From Candidatus Nanohaloarchaea archaeon (lineage in GTDB: Archaea > EX4484-52 > GLR71), in contig DAOVWP010000011.1 of NCBI GenBank assembly GCA_030636615.1, forward strand, positions 1 to 11,601: DNA of 11,601 bases, given 5' to 3'. Shown piece by piece: positions 1 through 5,980 of the stretch. Each line of letters opens with the position of its first letter. The first letter of the stretch is position 1. The notes beneath the pieces are model-generated. The model ran no database searches and had not been told where the DNA came from. It worked only from the letters and a program-made list of their open reading frames with translations. Made by a program: the position numbers and the translations under genes.

Positions 1-596
1 ATTGAAGGTGCTAAATAATGTTCTGTTGCCCCTTTAAATTGACCTTCACCTTCAATTGACCACCCATCAGGTGGTTGAATGCTGTATGAACCCTCACTTA
101 TATATCTGAAATATAAATCGTTGACTATTTTATCATCATAAATTAGTTTTAACGGGTTTTTCAGTGAAATTTTTGGTAACTCAAATGATATAAGTTTATT
201 ATTTGTTTCAGTTGGCTCTAAAGACAAACTAATTTCTGCATATTGTGTTCCTTCAAAAAAATCTTTATAAGAAAATTGTCTTCTTTCGCTATCTTGTAAT
301 TTAAAATTATCATAAAATATTTCTACAGATTTTTTCCCAGTATTTTCAATAGTAGTATTTACATTTACAAAGAACCAACCATTTTTAGAAGTACCAATTA
401 ATCTATCCCAATCTATTATAACCTCATGTGTTTTGATGGAGACAGATTCCCCTGTTAACACTTCACTTGTACTCTGAGTTTGTCTTGTTTGTTCTTGACC
501 TATTCTAGAAGGGGTTGTAGTTTGTTGAACACAACCACTTATCAAAACTGCACCAACTAGCAAAACTATCAATAAAGGAATATAATTTGACTTCAC
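1..596 (-). CDS. Predicted lipoprotein, partial (C-terminus beyond window edge)
   Basis: This reading frame runs leftwards off the window, leaving 198 visible codons. I start it at GTG (594-596); the ATG two bases upstream is followed directly by a stop, and a TTG at 603-605 is the only other in-frame option. The N-terminus is a short hydrophobic signal of about 15 residues ending in a lipobox, LISGC with Cys22, so the protein is probably lipid-anchored outside the membrane. A Gln/Thr/Ser-rich linker follows. Residues of about 55-150 read as a beta-rich, Ig-like extracellular domain (N-T-T-I-E-N-T-G-K then alternating strands), of the kind grouped as DUF4352/telokin-like. Near the edge, Y-S-I-Q-P-P-D-G-W resembles the start of a PsbP-like domain. 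No function can be assigned. Its DNA is unusually AT-rich (11/60 GC at 301-360) compared with the housekeeping genes, and it lies beyond the 3' end of a tRNA gene, which suggests acquired DNA. Confidence 0.72.
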   Translation of the reverse strand, partial: MKSNYIPLLIVLLVGAVLISGCVQQTTTPSRIGQEQTRQTQSTSEVLTGESVSIKTHEVIIDWDRLIGTSKNGWFFVNVNTTIENTGKKSVEIFYDNFKLQDSERRQFSYKDFFEGTQYAEISLSLEPTETNNKLISFELPKISLKNPLKLIYDDKIVNDLYFRYISEGSYSIQPPDGWSIEGEGQFKGATEHYLAPS

Positions 597-618
597 ATTA
601 TACAATTAAAATTAACAT

Positions 619-630
619 ATTTATATATCA
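619..630 (-). promoter_or_regulatory. TATA box of the lipoprotein gene
   Basis: On the minus strand this reads TGATATATAAAT. Its centre is about 29 bp upstream of the GTG start, so transcription would begin at or just before the start codon. No Shine-Dalgarno site is seen, which fits a leaderless mRNA. Confidence 0.5.
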
Positions 631-673
631 TTCGTTTCGTTGGTGGGTGGATTGAATACATCTTTAGATTAAA

Positions 674-747
674 AGCCCAAGACGGGATTTGGACCCGCGA
701 CCTCTGCATTACCAATGCAGTGCTCTACCAGACTGAGCCACCTGGGC
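674..747 (-). tRNA. tRNA-Thr (anticodon GGT)
   Basis: A complete 74-nt cloverleaf can be folded on the minus strand. The acceptor stem pairs GCCCAGG with CTTGGGC (one G-T pair). The D stem is GCTC/GAGC, the anticodon stem CTGCA/TGCAG, and the T stem GCGGG/CCCGT (one G-T pair). The 7-nt anticodon loop TTGGTAA places GGT at 711-713, decoding ACC/ACU threonine codons. The discriminator base is T, as often seen in archaeal tRNA-Thr. CCA is not encoded and there is no intron. A short T-run (671-674) follows the 3' end on the minus strand. Confidence 0.96.
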
Positions 748-792
748 AATAATTGTTTATCTCATTTATCTGAATAGAATATTGCTGAAACT

Positions 793-806
793 ATTAAAAA
801 TATATC
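793..806 (-). promoter_or_regulatory. Possible TATA box of the tRNA-Thr gene
   Basis: The minus strand reads AGATATATTTTTAATAG around here, 46-59 bp upstream of the mature tRNA 5' end. This would give a 5' leader of roughly 20-30 nt for RNase P removal. The call rests only on the AT-rich motif and its position; a second AT-rich stretch (821-833) is an alternative. Confidence 0.3.
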
Positions 807-839
807 TGTGCCTGCGCTCTTTAAATAATATAGAAGTGT

Positions 840-857
840 TGATCCAATAAAGGATCA
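840..857. other. Small hairpin 3' of the eL40 gene
   Basis: TGATCC and GGATCA form a perfect 6-bp stem around a 6-nt loop, beginning 10 nt past the eL40 stop on the minus strand. No immediate T-run follows, so it is not a classic terminator. It may cap the 3' end of the eL40 transcript or be chance. Confidence 0.35.
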
Positions 858-867
858 GGAAATATGC

Positions 868-1038
868 TCATGCTTTCCTTTTCTTCCTTTTTCTAAGAGA
901 AGTGGAATTGCATTTCCTACATTTTGATCCTTCGATGTTCTGCTTTCCAATCCTGTTGATAGCATTGCATTTCCTGCATATATATACTCCTTCGAAGTAT
1001 CTTTTCAGTACAACGCTTTCCAGTGCTTTTGATGCCAT
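868..1038 (-). CDS. rpl40e: Ribosomal protein eL40 (L40e)
   Basis: A 56-residue basic protein of the large ribosomal subunit, too short for most ORF cut-offs. It starts at ATG (1036-1038) and ends with TGA. A short N-terminal segment (M-A-S-K-A-L-E-S) leads into a zinc ribbon made of two matching knuckles, C21-R-K-C24-N and C40-R-K-C43-N. A strongly basic tail (S-L-R-K-R-K-K-R-K-A) follows, as in the family, which binds 23S rRNA near the GTPase-associated region. Length agrees with archaeal eL40 (about 50 residues). The knuckles are separated by 15 residues, while the archaeal eL40 sequences I remember have about 10, so the loop is expanded. It lies 81 bp downstream of htpX on the same strand. 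A TTTAAAAA motif at 1109-1117 could be its own promoter, and AGGT 7 nt before the ATG is a weak Shine-Dalgarno site. Confidence 0.85.
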   Translation of the reverse strand: MASKALESVVLKRYFEGVYICRKCNAINRIGKQNIEGSKCRKCNSTSLRKRKKRKA

Positions 1039-1119
1039 TTATATAACCTATATGATCTTTAGAATATTGTTATTGTATTTTGTGTTAGTAATGTTTTTAA
1101 TAGAAATCTTTTTAAATCT

Positions 1120-1941
1120 TCATTTTTCTAATCTCTGAATTCTGTTCTTTAATTGGGGATGGGTGCATAGCATTGTTGAGAAATTTCCTGTGAGAGGATT
1201 TATGAAAAACATGTGGGCTGTTCCATGTATAAGTCCTTTTATCGGTCTGTATTTGACTTCCCTTGATATCTTTTCAATAGCTGAGACAAGGTCTTTTGAT
1301 TTGTCTGTGATAGATGTGCTGAATCTGTCTGCGTTATAAACACGATCTGTTGACATTGAAAGATGCATGATCATTGCTGAGAATGGAGCAAGTATTATAA
1401 GAGGGATTGCTGAGAGAGGGTGTCTTATATTGTCGCTTGGCATAGTTGTCCATATTACAAGTTCTCCAAGATATGAAATTGCGCCTGCAATTGCTCCTGT
1501 GATGCTCATAAGCATGATATCATTGTTTTTTATATGTCCCAGTTCGTGAGCAAGGACGCATTCAAGTTCTTTGTCATTACATATCTGAAGAAGGCCTTTT
1601 GTGACGACTAGGGTAGTGTTGTTTTTGTTCCTTCCTGTTGTAAATGCGTTGGGCGCAGTAGAGTTTATGATATATAATTTTGGCGGTTTTATATCTGCCC
1701 TTTTTGTGAGTTTATCTATTATTTTATAGTATAAGGCATAATCTTTCTCTTTTGCAGGTTTTGCGTTATACATCTTTAGTATGAGTCTGTCTGAATACAT
1801 ACAGAGCAGAGTAACTATACTTAAAGCCATAATAAACGAGATGAGCGCTCCTGCTGTTCCTTTTATGATGTAGCCTATTGAAATCAATATTGTGCTTAGG
1901 AACATAAGCAGAACTGCTGTCCTGATAGTGTTTATAGTCAT
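1120..1941 (-). CDS. htpX: HtpX-like M48 family membrane metallopeptidase, third zinc ligand missing
   Basis: HtpX proteins are membrane zinc endopeptidases that help remove damaged membrane proteins. I start at ATG 1939-1941 (273 residues) and not at an in-frame TTG 39 bases upstream: from this ATG the protein begins with the family N-terminus (M-T-I-N-T-I-R-T-A-V-L-L), a GTGACC site lies 5 nt before it, and the TATA box (1995-2005) would put the transcript start downstream of the TTG. Two N-terminal membrane segments (about 8-26 and 31-49) precede the cytosolic domain with HELGH at 132-136 (zinc-binding His132 and His136, catalytic Glu133). Two more hydrophobic stretches lie at about 147-163 and 177-196. 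The C-terminus keeps the THP-x-L-x-x-R-I motif. The usual (R)E(F/Y)xAD motif reads R-V-Y-N-A-D, so the metal-binding Glu is Val201. Other conserved parts are intact and the frame is open, so it is probably expressed but possibly inactive or altered. Confidence 0.88.
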   Translation of the reverse strand: MTINTIRTAVLLMFLSTILISIGYIIKGTAGALISFIMALSIVTLLCMYSDRLILKMYNAKPAKEKDYALYYKIIDKLTKRADIKPPKLYIINSTAPNAFTTGRNKNNTTLVVTKGLLQICNDKELECVLAHELGHIKNNDIMLMSITGAIAGAISYLGELVIWTTMPSDNIRHPLSAIPLIILAPFSAMIMHLSMSTDRVYNADRFSTSITDKSKDLVSAIEKISREVKYRPIKGLIHGTAHMFFINPLTGNFSTMLCTHPQLKNRIQRLEK

Positions 1942-1994
1942 AGAAAGGTCACACGCACAGATATTTGCATTACTATACAATTGTTATCTGTTGG

Positions 1995-2005
1995 ATATAT
2001 ATTTT
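1995..2005 (-). promoter_or_regulatory. TATA box of htpX
   Basis: The minus strand reads AAAATATATAT, centred about 59 bp upstream of the chosen ATG. A start site about 25 bp downstream (near 1974) would leave a leader of about 33 nt containing the GTGACC ribosome-binding site. This supports ATG 1941 over the upstream TTG and makes htpX separately transcribed from the kinase gene before it. Confidence 0.45.
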
Positions 2006-2015
2006 AACATTGTTT

Positions 2016-2558
2016 TTATATATTAATATTCTTTTTCTGATATTTATCTATATATTTTATCCAGTTTATTGCTCCTGGTCTGTATTTTTGATACTTTTTT
2101 GTTCTTATGATTGTTTCCAGCTCAGCTGCGCAGGTCTCAATATCGCTTGAGCTGGTATCGAATTCAATTGTCTTCTCAGGTATTGATGATTCTATAAGGC
2201 AGTTGCCGAGTATCTCTGCTTCTATATTTTCCCGTATCTTTTCACTTCTCCATTTTCTTTTTGCAAGCCTGGTCTTGAGCTGATCCGGGTTTGCTCGAAG
2301 AATTATTATAAGGTCTCCTGTGCAGAAATGAGCAAGATGACCTTCTATTATGACATCGTCTTCTATCTCTTTGATTTTCTCTGCCAGTTTTTTTTCATCT
2401 ATTATATAGCAGTCTCTTTTCTTGTCAATTGATTTCAGCATATTGTTCTCTTTGGCAAAGTCATTGATTGAGATATATCTCATCCCAAGTGAGTTGGCTA
2501 GTTTTTTTGATATGCTTGTCTTTCCTGTACCTGGTGTTCCGCTTATTAAGATTTTCAT
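2016..2558 (-). CDS. AK6/Fap7-type adenylate kinase and ribosome-assembly NTPase
   Basis: A 180-residue P-loop kinase of the AK6/Fap7/CINAP family. The Walker A motif GTPGTGKT sits at 7-14, right after the start. Family landmarks follow in order: EGHLAH at 72-77, L-R-A-N-P at 87-91, the lid region K-I-R-E-N-I-E-A-E at 107-115, and a C-terminal R-P-G-A-I-N-W at 160-166, matching the family's G-x-(V/I)-x-W ending. Relatives have adenylate kinase/ATPase activity, and archaeal and eukaryotic Fap7 bind ribosomal protein uS11 and act in late small-subunit rRNA maturation. The same role is inferred here; sequence alone cannot tell nucleotide metabolism from ribosome assembly. Its ATG overlaps the stop of the upstream transglutaminase gene as ATGA, so translation is probably coupled and both share one mRNA. 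Confidence 0.9.
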   Translation of the reverse strand: MKILISGTPGTGKTSISKKLANSLGMRYISINDFAKENNMLKSIDKKRDCYIIDEKKLAEKIKEIEDDVIIEGHLAHFCTGDLIIILRANPDQLKTRLAKRKWRSEKIRENIEAEILGNCLIESSIPEKTIEFDTSSSDIETCAAELETIIRTKKYQKYRPGAINWIKYIDKYQKKNINI

Positions 2559-4654
2559 AGGCCTATACCTAACAGTTCTTTTATTATTCTTATTATCTTA
2601 TTGATAAAACTTTCATCTTCGATTATTATTCTTGATGTGGTTGAATGTGTGTTGTCTCCTATGTCCTTAAAGTTTATATCTATCTCAGTCGTTCCCTGCA
2701 GAATACTTAATTCTATACTTTTTGGTGTTTCCAGATCGCCTATCTTAATATTCTTTCCATTTATGTCCAAACTGACATCTTTTGCCTTATAGCTTGTTGC
2801 GATGCTGATTTTTGCGATATTTTTTGAATAGTCATAAGATATATACTTGAGATCAATTTTTGGCACTTCAAATATTTCTATGTCTTTTTGTTTTTCATCT
2901 CTGCCGCTTTTCCCTTCGATCCTGGCCTTTATCTGGGTAATCCCTGCGATCGAGCTGTCAATACTACTTTCCAGTACTTTTTCTCCATTGAGTTCTATCC
3001 TTCGTATCTCTCCGTTTATTATTGTTTTGATCTCTTCAGTGTTGCCTGTGTTTTTCAGGTAAATCTTTGCTATTTCCTGCGCGCCTTTTACTATCTTATC
3101 CGGCGCCTCGATTTTTTCTATAAAGATGTTTCCTGTCTCTTCCACATCGAATTCAATCTCTTCAACTTCGCCTGTTGATGTGTATATATATATCCTGTTT
3201 TTTCCAATCTCTTCCGGAGTTATGCTGAAAGGGATGCTTAATGTTGTAGTATCCAGTTCATACTCGCTTTCTGCGTAGCCCAGCTCAGAGATGATTCCAA
3301 TTCTTGTGTTGCCATCGCCTCTGATCTTTTTCGAGTTTATGTAGAGTATTGTATCTGTGTCTACTTTTATTATATCTGTCTTGAAGTGCGGTTCTATAGA
3401 AGTGCTTTTTGTATCCTGTGTTGTTTCTATAGTCATGTTGATTGTTCTGGTTTTCAGGTGTCTTGCGTTAAGTGTTAGCGGACATGTGTAGATGTAGTTC
3501 TTTTCGAGATTGTCTGAGACAGAGCCTTTCCATGTGATTATCTTTTTTACTCCTGGCTCTATTATCACTTTTTTACTCTTGTCAACAATATCTATGATTG
3601 GGTTTTGGCTTGAGCATGATTCCAAAGAGAGGTCAAGCACTCTGTAATCTTTTCCTGTGAATTCTAGATAGACAATGAATTCTTCTCCTGGATGCAGTTT
3701 GTCCATAGTTGCGCTTATTTTGTAATCATCTATCGGTTCTTCTTTTCTTATTTCATTAATAATGAATTCTGTATCATCTTTGCTCCATTCGAGTTTTTCA
3801 AGGTTTAGTCCATAAGATCCGATATTGTTGATAACCTTGTTATCAAACTGGCTTGTGTATTTTATGTGTGTTGCATCAATATTTCCTATCTCAAGCCAAA
3901 GTGGATCGACTGAAATCCATTTCCCTATGTAGACTTCAGCGTATGCGTGTTTTTCCCATCCGTTATCACCATATGCGTATGCGGATGTGTAGCGGGCTGG
4001 TATTCCGATAGATCTTGATAGTGCTGTAAACAGTGTTGTGTATTCTGCGCAAACTCCTCTCTTGTTATCAAGAACCCATAGTGCATCTTTTGTTTCTGAT
4101 GAATAGAGGGTATCGTAAGTTATGTATTCATTTACCCATATGGCAAGCTTTGCTATCTTTTCATAGTCACTGTCTGATCCTATTGTTATCTCTTCAGCGA
4201 GTCTGCTTATCATTGTGTTGTCTGACTGAATGTTTTCTGTGGATTCAAGAAATTTTCTGGTTTCATCTGATATTGTGTAATCTGTTGGGATTGAGGTGAG
4301 TTGTGTTGAGCGGGATATTATATTGCTGGTAATACTGTATTCTATTATGGTTGTTGTTGGGTTGTCTATTGTTATCTCTGCTATGTCATTTCCTACATCG
4401 TCCTTTATTGTTTTGGTCTTTCTGGAAACTGTCTGAAAATTGTCGCTTTGCGGTACAGTTATGTTGATCTTCAACCATTCCAGTTGTCCTGATGCGTATA
4501 TTTCACCAGTCTGGATTATCTGGAGATCAATATAGTTTACAGTATCCGGTCGTTCTATCTCTTCGCCATTATATATCTCTTCACAATAAACCGGAGAACT
4601 GATAAGTATGAAAATGATTAGACTGATTAAGAATATCTTTTTAAATTGTGACAT
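2555..4654 (-). CDS. Exported transglutaminase-core domain protein
   Basis: A 699-residue protein with a hydrophobic N-terminal signal (about residues 5-22, after Lys5-Lys6), probably cleaved near Y-C-E-E. Residues of about 40-120 form a beta-rich N-terminal domain. The transglutaminase-like cysteine-protease fold lies at about 150-255, with the expected triad: Cys202 in R-G-V-C-A-E-Y, His236 in K-H-A-Y-A-E-V, and Asp250 in S-V-D-P. The spacing and the G-I-P-A-R-Y motif are typical. The remaining 430 or so residues are beta-strand-rich and look like several Ig-like/CARDB-type modules (e.g. K-N-T-G-N near 534-538). The protein ends in an amphipathic helix (about 682-699), not in the membrane anchor common in related archaeal proteins, so it could be released or peripherally attached. 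Activity (protease, amidase or crosslinking) and substrate are unknown. It is the first gene of a pair with the AK6-type gene. Confidence 0.88.
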   Translation of the reverse strand: MSQFKKIFLISLIIFILISSPVYCEEIYNGEEIERPDTVNYIDLQIIQTGEIYASGQLEWLKINITVPQSDNFQTVSRKTKTIKDDVGNDIAEITIDNPTTTIIEYSITSNIISRSTQLTSIPTDYTISDETRKFLESTENIQSDNTMISRLAEEITIGSDSDYEKIAKLAIWVNEYITYDTLYSSETKDALWVLDNKRGVCAEYTTLFTALSRSIGIPARYTSAYAYGDNGWEKHAYAEVYIGKWISVDPLWLEIGNIDATHIKYTSQFDNKVINNIGSYGLNLEKLEWSKDDTEFIINEIRKEEPIDDYKISATMDKLHPGEEFIVYLEFTGKDYRVLDLSLESCSSQNPIIDIVDKSKKVIIEPGVKKIITWKGSVSDNLEKNYIYTCPLTLNARHLKTRTINMTIETTQDTKSTSIEPHFKTDIIKVDTDTILYINSKKIRGDGNTRIGIISELGYAESEYELDTTTLSIPFSITPEEIGKNRIYIYTSTGEVEEIEFDVEETGNIFIEKIEAPDKIVKGAQEIAKIYLKNTGNTEEIKTIINGEIRRIELNGEKVLESSIDSSIAGITQIKARIEGKSGRDEKQKDIEIFEVPKIDLKYISYDYSKNIAKISIATSYKAKDVSLDINGKNIKIGDLETPKSIELSILQGTTEIDINFKDIGDNTHSTTSRIIIEDESFINKIIRIIKELLGIGL

Positions 4655-4675
4655 GAAATTAGTTTTAGGGTTCTG

Positions 4676-4687
4676 TATTTATATTGA
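4676..4687. promoter_or_regulatory. Shared divergent TATA region (transglutaminase gene and rfcS)
   Basis: The 53 bp between the two divergent start codons hold a nearly symmetrical core, TATTTATATT. Read on the minus strand (AATATAAATA) it is centred about 27 bp from the transglutaminase ATG at 4654. Read on the plus strand it is about 27 bp from the rfcS ATG at 4708. Neither start has a Shine-Dalgarno site, so both mRNAs appear leaderless and may compete for one TBP site. Confidence 0.5.
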
Positions 4688-4707
4688 TTTAATGTTGTGA
4701 TTTTGAT

Positions 4708-5679
4708 ATGGAAGATAAGACAATTGATATCTGGACAGAGAGATATAGGCCTTATAGTCTGGATGAGGTTATTGGTCAGGATAAGATTGTGAAAAGGCTT
4801 AAAGCTTTTGTGCGCAGTAAATCACTTCCTCATTGTCTTTTCAGCGGGTCTGCCGGTATAGGTAAGACTACATCAGCGATTGCGCTTGCAAAGGAATTGT
4901 ATGGAGATAACTGGAAAAGCAATTTTATGGAGACCAATGCTTCAGATGAGCGTGGTATAGATATTGTCAGAAGTAAAATCAAGAATTTTGCGAAGACAAA
5001 ACCGCTTGGAGCTTCTTTTAAAATAATATTTCTTGATGAGGCTGATGCTCTTACACCAGCGGCTCAACAGGCGATGCGCAGGACGATGGAAAAATATGTC
5101 AATACTACAAGGTTTATACTGAGTTGTAATTATTCGTCAAAGATCATTCCTCCGATACAGTCAAGGTGCGCAGTTTTTCGGTTTAAGCCTTTTGGACCTG
5201 AGGATATCAAAAAAATGATTGAGATGATCTGTAAATCTGAAAAGTTGAAGATTGATTCTTCAGGTTATGACGCAATTATCTCAGCAGCTGATGGTGATAT
5301 GAGGCTTGCGATCAATGTTTTGCAGGCAACAGCAGTTACTTCTGATGATGTCATTGGTTGTGATGCAGTATATTCTGTGGTCTCAGTCCTTAAGACTGAA
5401 GAAGTGAATGATATACTTACTCTTGCCCTTAGCGGAAAATTCATGGATGCGAGAAAAAAACTGTATGATATCATGTTTGTTCGCGGTCTTTCAGGTATGG
5501 ATGTGATAAAGGCATTTCATCGGGTTATACTTGATCTTGATGTAGATGAGCGCTCAAAGGCCTGTCTGATTGATAAGCTTGGCGAGTATGAGTTCAGGAT
5601 TGTTGAAGGCGGTTCTGAAGATATACAGATTGAGGCATTTCTGGCACAGGTAGCTGCTATCAATCCTGTTTCAAAATAA
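4708..5679 (+). CDS. rfcS: Replication factor C small subunit (clamp loader)
   Basis: A 323-residue AAA+ ATPase, the usual length of archaeal RfcS, which works with RfcL to load the PCNA clamp at primer ends. The N-terminus W-T-E-R-Y-R-P is the RFC box, followed by the Walker A motif GSAGIGKT at 47-54 (commonly GPPGTGKT), the Walker B DEAD box at 110-113, sensor 1 around Asn141 (S-C-N-Y-S-S-K-I-I), the arginine finger S-R-C at 152-154, and sensor 2 G-D-M-R at 196-199. The C-terminal helical collar fills the rest. All catalytic residues are present, so it should be active despite the atypical P-loop side chains. No intein is present. The gene begins 53 bp from the divergent transglutaminase gene, and its 3' end overlaps the opposite-strand Cys-rich gene by 20 nt. 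Confidence 0.97.
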   Translation: MEDKTIDIWTERYRPYSLDEVIGQDKIVKRLKAFVRSKSLPHCLFSGSAGIGKTTSAIALAKELYGDNWKSNFMETNASDERGIDIVRSKIKNFAKTKPLGASFKIIFLDEADALTPAAQQAMRRTMEKYVNTTRFILSCNYSSKIIPPIQSRCAVFRFKPFGPEDIKKMIEMICKSEKLKIDSSGYDAIISAADGDMRLAINVLQATAVTSDDVIGCDAVYSVVSVLKTEEVNDILTLALSGKFMDARKKLYDIMFVRGLSGMDVIKAFHRVILDLDVDERSKACLIDKLGEYEFRIVEGGSEDIQIEAFLAQVAAINPVSK

Positions 5680-5884
5680 AGATGTTGTCTGATATATCTT
5701 TGATCATCTCTAATGGTCTGTATCCTTTATGTTCACTTAATCTGTGTTCACATGGTGAGCCATGCATACTGCACTTGTTGCAGCAACAGTCTTTGTGAGC
5801 GAATCCTTTCTTGTGTTTACAGAGAATAAGGTTATCTTTAGTTGTTATGATTGTTTTGTTGCAGATCGGGCAGGAGAAGAGCAT
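5660..5884 (-). CDS. Small Cys/His-rich (putative zinc-binding) protein
   Basis: A 74-residue protein I do not recognise by name. It is rich in potential zinc ligands: C5, C8, C22, H24, H30, C33, C34, C35, C38, H41, C45 and H47. The order C-x2-C-x13-C-x1-H-x5-H-x2-C and then C-x-x-C is reminiscent of a RING-type cross-brace, but the spacing before the final pair is too short for a standard RING. Two small zinc knuckles are equally possible. The C-terminal third is ordinary and mildly amphipathic. Coding status is supported by the ordered ligand pattern, an ATG start, and a TATA box 28 bp upstream (leaderless). Its last 20 nt overlap the 3' end of rfcS on the other strand. Nucleic-acid or protein binding is a guess. 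Confidence 0.7.
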   Translation of the reverse strand: MLFSCPICNKTIITTKDNLILCKHKKGFAHKDCCCNKCSMHGSPCEHRLSEHKGYRPLEMIKDISDNIFILKQD

Positions 5885-5904
5885 ATGTATTATTAGTATT
5901 TAGG

Positions 5905-5920
5905 TTATATTTATATTTTT
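5905..5920 (-). promoter_or_regulatory. TATA box of the Cys/His-rich gene
   Basis: The minus strand reads AAAAATATAAATATAA, centred about 28 bp upstream of the ATG at 5884. No Shine-Dalgarno site follows, which fits a leaderless transcript. Confidence 0.5.
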
Positions 5921-5941
5921 CGGTTTTAGATAACAGCGTTA

Positions 5942-5956
5942 TTATATTTTTTAATA
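5942..5956 (+). promoter_or_regulatory. TATA box of the AMMECR1-domain gene
   Basis: TTATATTTTTTAATA is centred about 32 bp upstream of the ATG at 5981, which implies a leader of only a few nucleotides. It lies back to back with the promoter of the divergent Cys/His-rich gene. Confidence 0.42.
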
Positions 5957-5980
5957 CTTGTTAGATTATAATTATATCAT

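Noticed and set aside
906..982. Direct DNA repeat ATTGCATTTCCT(A/G)CAT, at first suspected as a mobile-element or regulatory repeat
   Set aside because: On the minus strand both copies encode the C-R-K-C-N zinc knuckles of eL40, which explains the repeat.
902..1138. Plus-strand hydrophobic 78-residue open frame
   Set aside because: It is the opposite-strand shadow of eL40 and of the htpX 3' end; the minus-strand frame has ordered zinc ligands and a family match.
1942..1980. Upstream TTG start for HtpX adding 13 residues
   Set aside because: The family N-terminus begins at the ATG at 1941, which has a ribosome-binding site, and the predicted transcript would start after the TTG.
2888..4299. 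Several plus-strand frames opposite the transglutaminase gene
   Set aside because: The minus-strand frame is continuous for 699 residues with a full catalytic triad, so these are antisense shadows.
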